In this document: piece by piece, positions 5,040-5,363 of the stretch | Layout of the letters: each line of letters opens with the position of its first letter | How positions within the stretch are numbered: position 1 is the first letter of the stretch | NCBI GenBank assembly: GCA_023379515.1 | Contig: JAMCQQ010000282.1 | Location: 1-5,363 of the forward strand | Length of the DNA stretch: 5,363 bases | Source of the DNA: Actinomycetota bacterium | GTDB lineage: Bacteria > Actinomycetota > Humimicrobiia > Humimicrobiales > Humimicrobiaceae | Direction: 5' to 3' | Position numbers and translations under genes: made by a program | The notes under the pieces: model-generated | Seen by the model: the letters and a program-made list of their open reading frames with translations, nothing else | What the model was told of the DNA's origin: nothing | The model's database searches: none

Positions 5040-5363
5040 ATGCCTGAACATGATAGCAAATCTATTACAAAAAAAATCCAGGTTGGCGGACAGGCAGTAT
5101 TAGAAGGCGTAATGATGAGAAGCAAGCGCTTTTGGGCAATTGCAGTCAGACGTCCTGACAAGACAATATCGACAAAGATTTTTAAAGAAATTTCCCTGAT
5201 GAGCAAAAATAAGATATTAGGTTTCTTTTTTATCAGGGGTATTGTAGCACTGGTCGAAAACCTTGCGTTAGGTTTTAAAGCCCTAAGCCAGTCTGTCAGT
5301 GAAGCCACAGGCGATGAAGTAAAGTTTTCTAACAAGCAAATGGCAATCTCAGTTGTAATTGCA
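5040..5363 (+). CDS. DUF1385 family membrane protein, N-terminal part (continues past window)
   Basis: 108 codons are open to the last base with no stop, so the gene is cut by the window end. The hallmark N-terminus is VGGQAVLEGVMMRS (residues 14-27). It is followed by RRPDKTIS and a hydrophobic stretch (about 63-80, ILGFFFIRGIVALVENLA) starting at KILGF; a second hydrophobic segment (QMAISVVIA) begins at the cut. Full-length members are about 300-residue multi-pass membrane proteins of unknown function. In Gram-positive genomes they commonly sit between rpmE and prmC/prfA, so prmC and prfA may follow. The start is uncertain: ATG 5040 is preferred for a typical N-terminus, but GTG 5031 in the same frame overlaps the rpmE stop (GTGA) and TTG 5037 is also possible. 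None has a clear SD. Confidence 0.9.
   Translation, partial: MPEHDSKSITKKIQVGGQAVLEGVMMRSKRFWAIAVRRPDKTISTKIFKEISLMSKNKILGFFFIRGIVALVENLALGFKALSQSVSEATGDEVKFSNKQMAISVVIA

Noticed and set aside
5024..5335. 103-aa - strand open frame
   Set aside because: It is antisense to the DUF1385 gene, whose GGQAVLEGVMMR motif on the + strand fixes the real frame.
1..5363. CRISPR array, IS element, tRNA or rRNA genes, phage attachment site
   Set aside because: No regularly spaced repeats, transposase motifs, terminal inverted repeats, tRNA cloverleaf or rRNA signature were seen on either strand.

Overview
The window is an AT-rich piece of bacterial chromosome with every supported gene on the + strand. 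Low GC, a tRNA-sensing T-box leader, a TTG start with a strong Shine-Dalgarno (SD) sequence, and the order rho - rpmE - DUF1385 gene point to a Gram-positive-type, probably anaerobic lineage. Clostridia-like, Atribacterota-like or deep Actinomycetota-like are all possible. The sequence alone does not settle the phylum, and I see no phage, IS, CRISPR, tRNA or rRNA signature.

Layout. (1) Positions 1-576: the 3' end of a DUF5674-type gene, followed 9 bases later by a small helical protein of unknown function (116 aa). (2) 577-1340: no conventional gene. It holds a small overlapping-palindrome cluster beside a candidate promoter, and a full T-box riboswitch (about 697-1072). The specifier codon is UGG (Trp), and the antiterminator bulge reads UGGC, which fits the G discriminator base of bacterial tRNA-Trp. 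After its terminator come a possible 15-codon mini-ORF with a strong SD and one Trp codon, then an A-rich leader. (3) 1341-2708: trpB2, a stand-alone TrpB-like PLP enzyme. (4) 2709-3191: no gene. It holds a perfect 20-bp inverted repeat (probable terminator), candidate rho promoters, and a weak terminator-like hairpin touching the rho SD. (5) 3192-4643: rho, transcription termination factor. (6) 4828-5034: rpmE, zinc-binding ribosomal protein L31. (7) 5040 to the window end: the N-terminal part of a DUF1385 membrane protein.

How the parts work together. The trpB2 unit appears to be switched on when uncharged tRNA-Trp accumulates: the tRNA anticodon reads UGG in Stem I, its acceptor end pairs with the T-box bulge, and the terminator is prevented. 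The enzyme then makes tryptophan from indole and serine. No trpA or other trp gene lies beside it in this window, so the indole source is not visible. The second half is a housekeeping expression cluster (transcription termination, ribosomal protein, conserved membrane protein). The least understood items are the DUF5674/116-aa pair, the mini-ORF between the T-box and trpB2, and the 20-bp hairpin.
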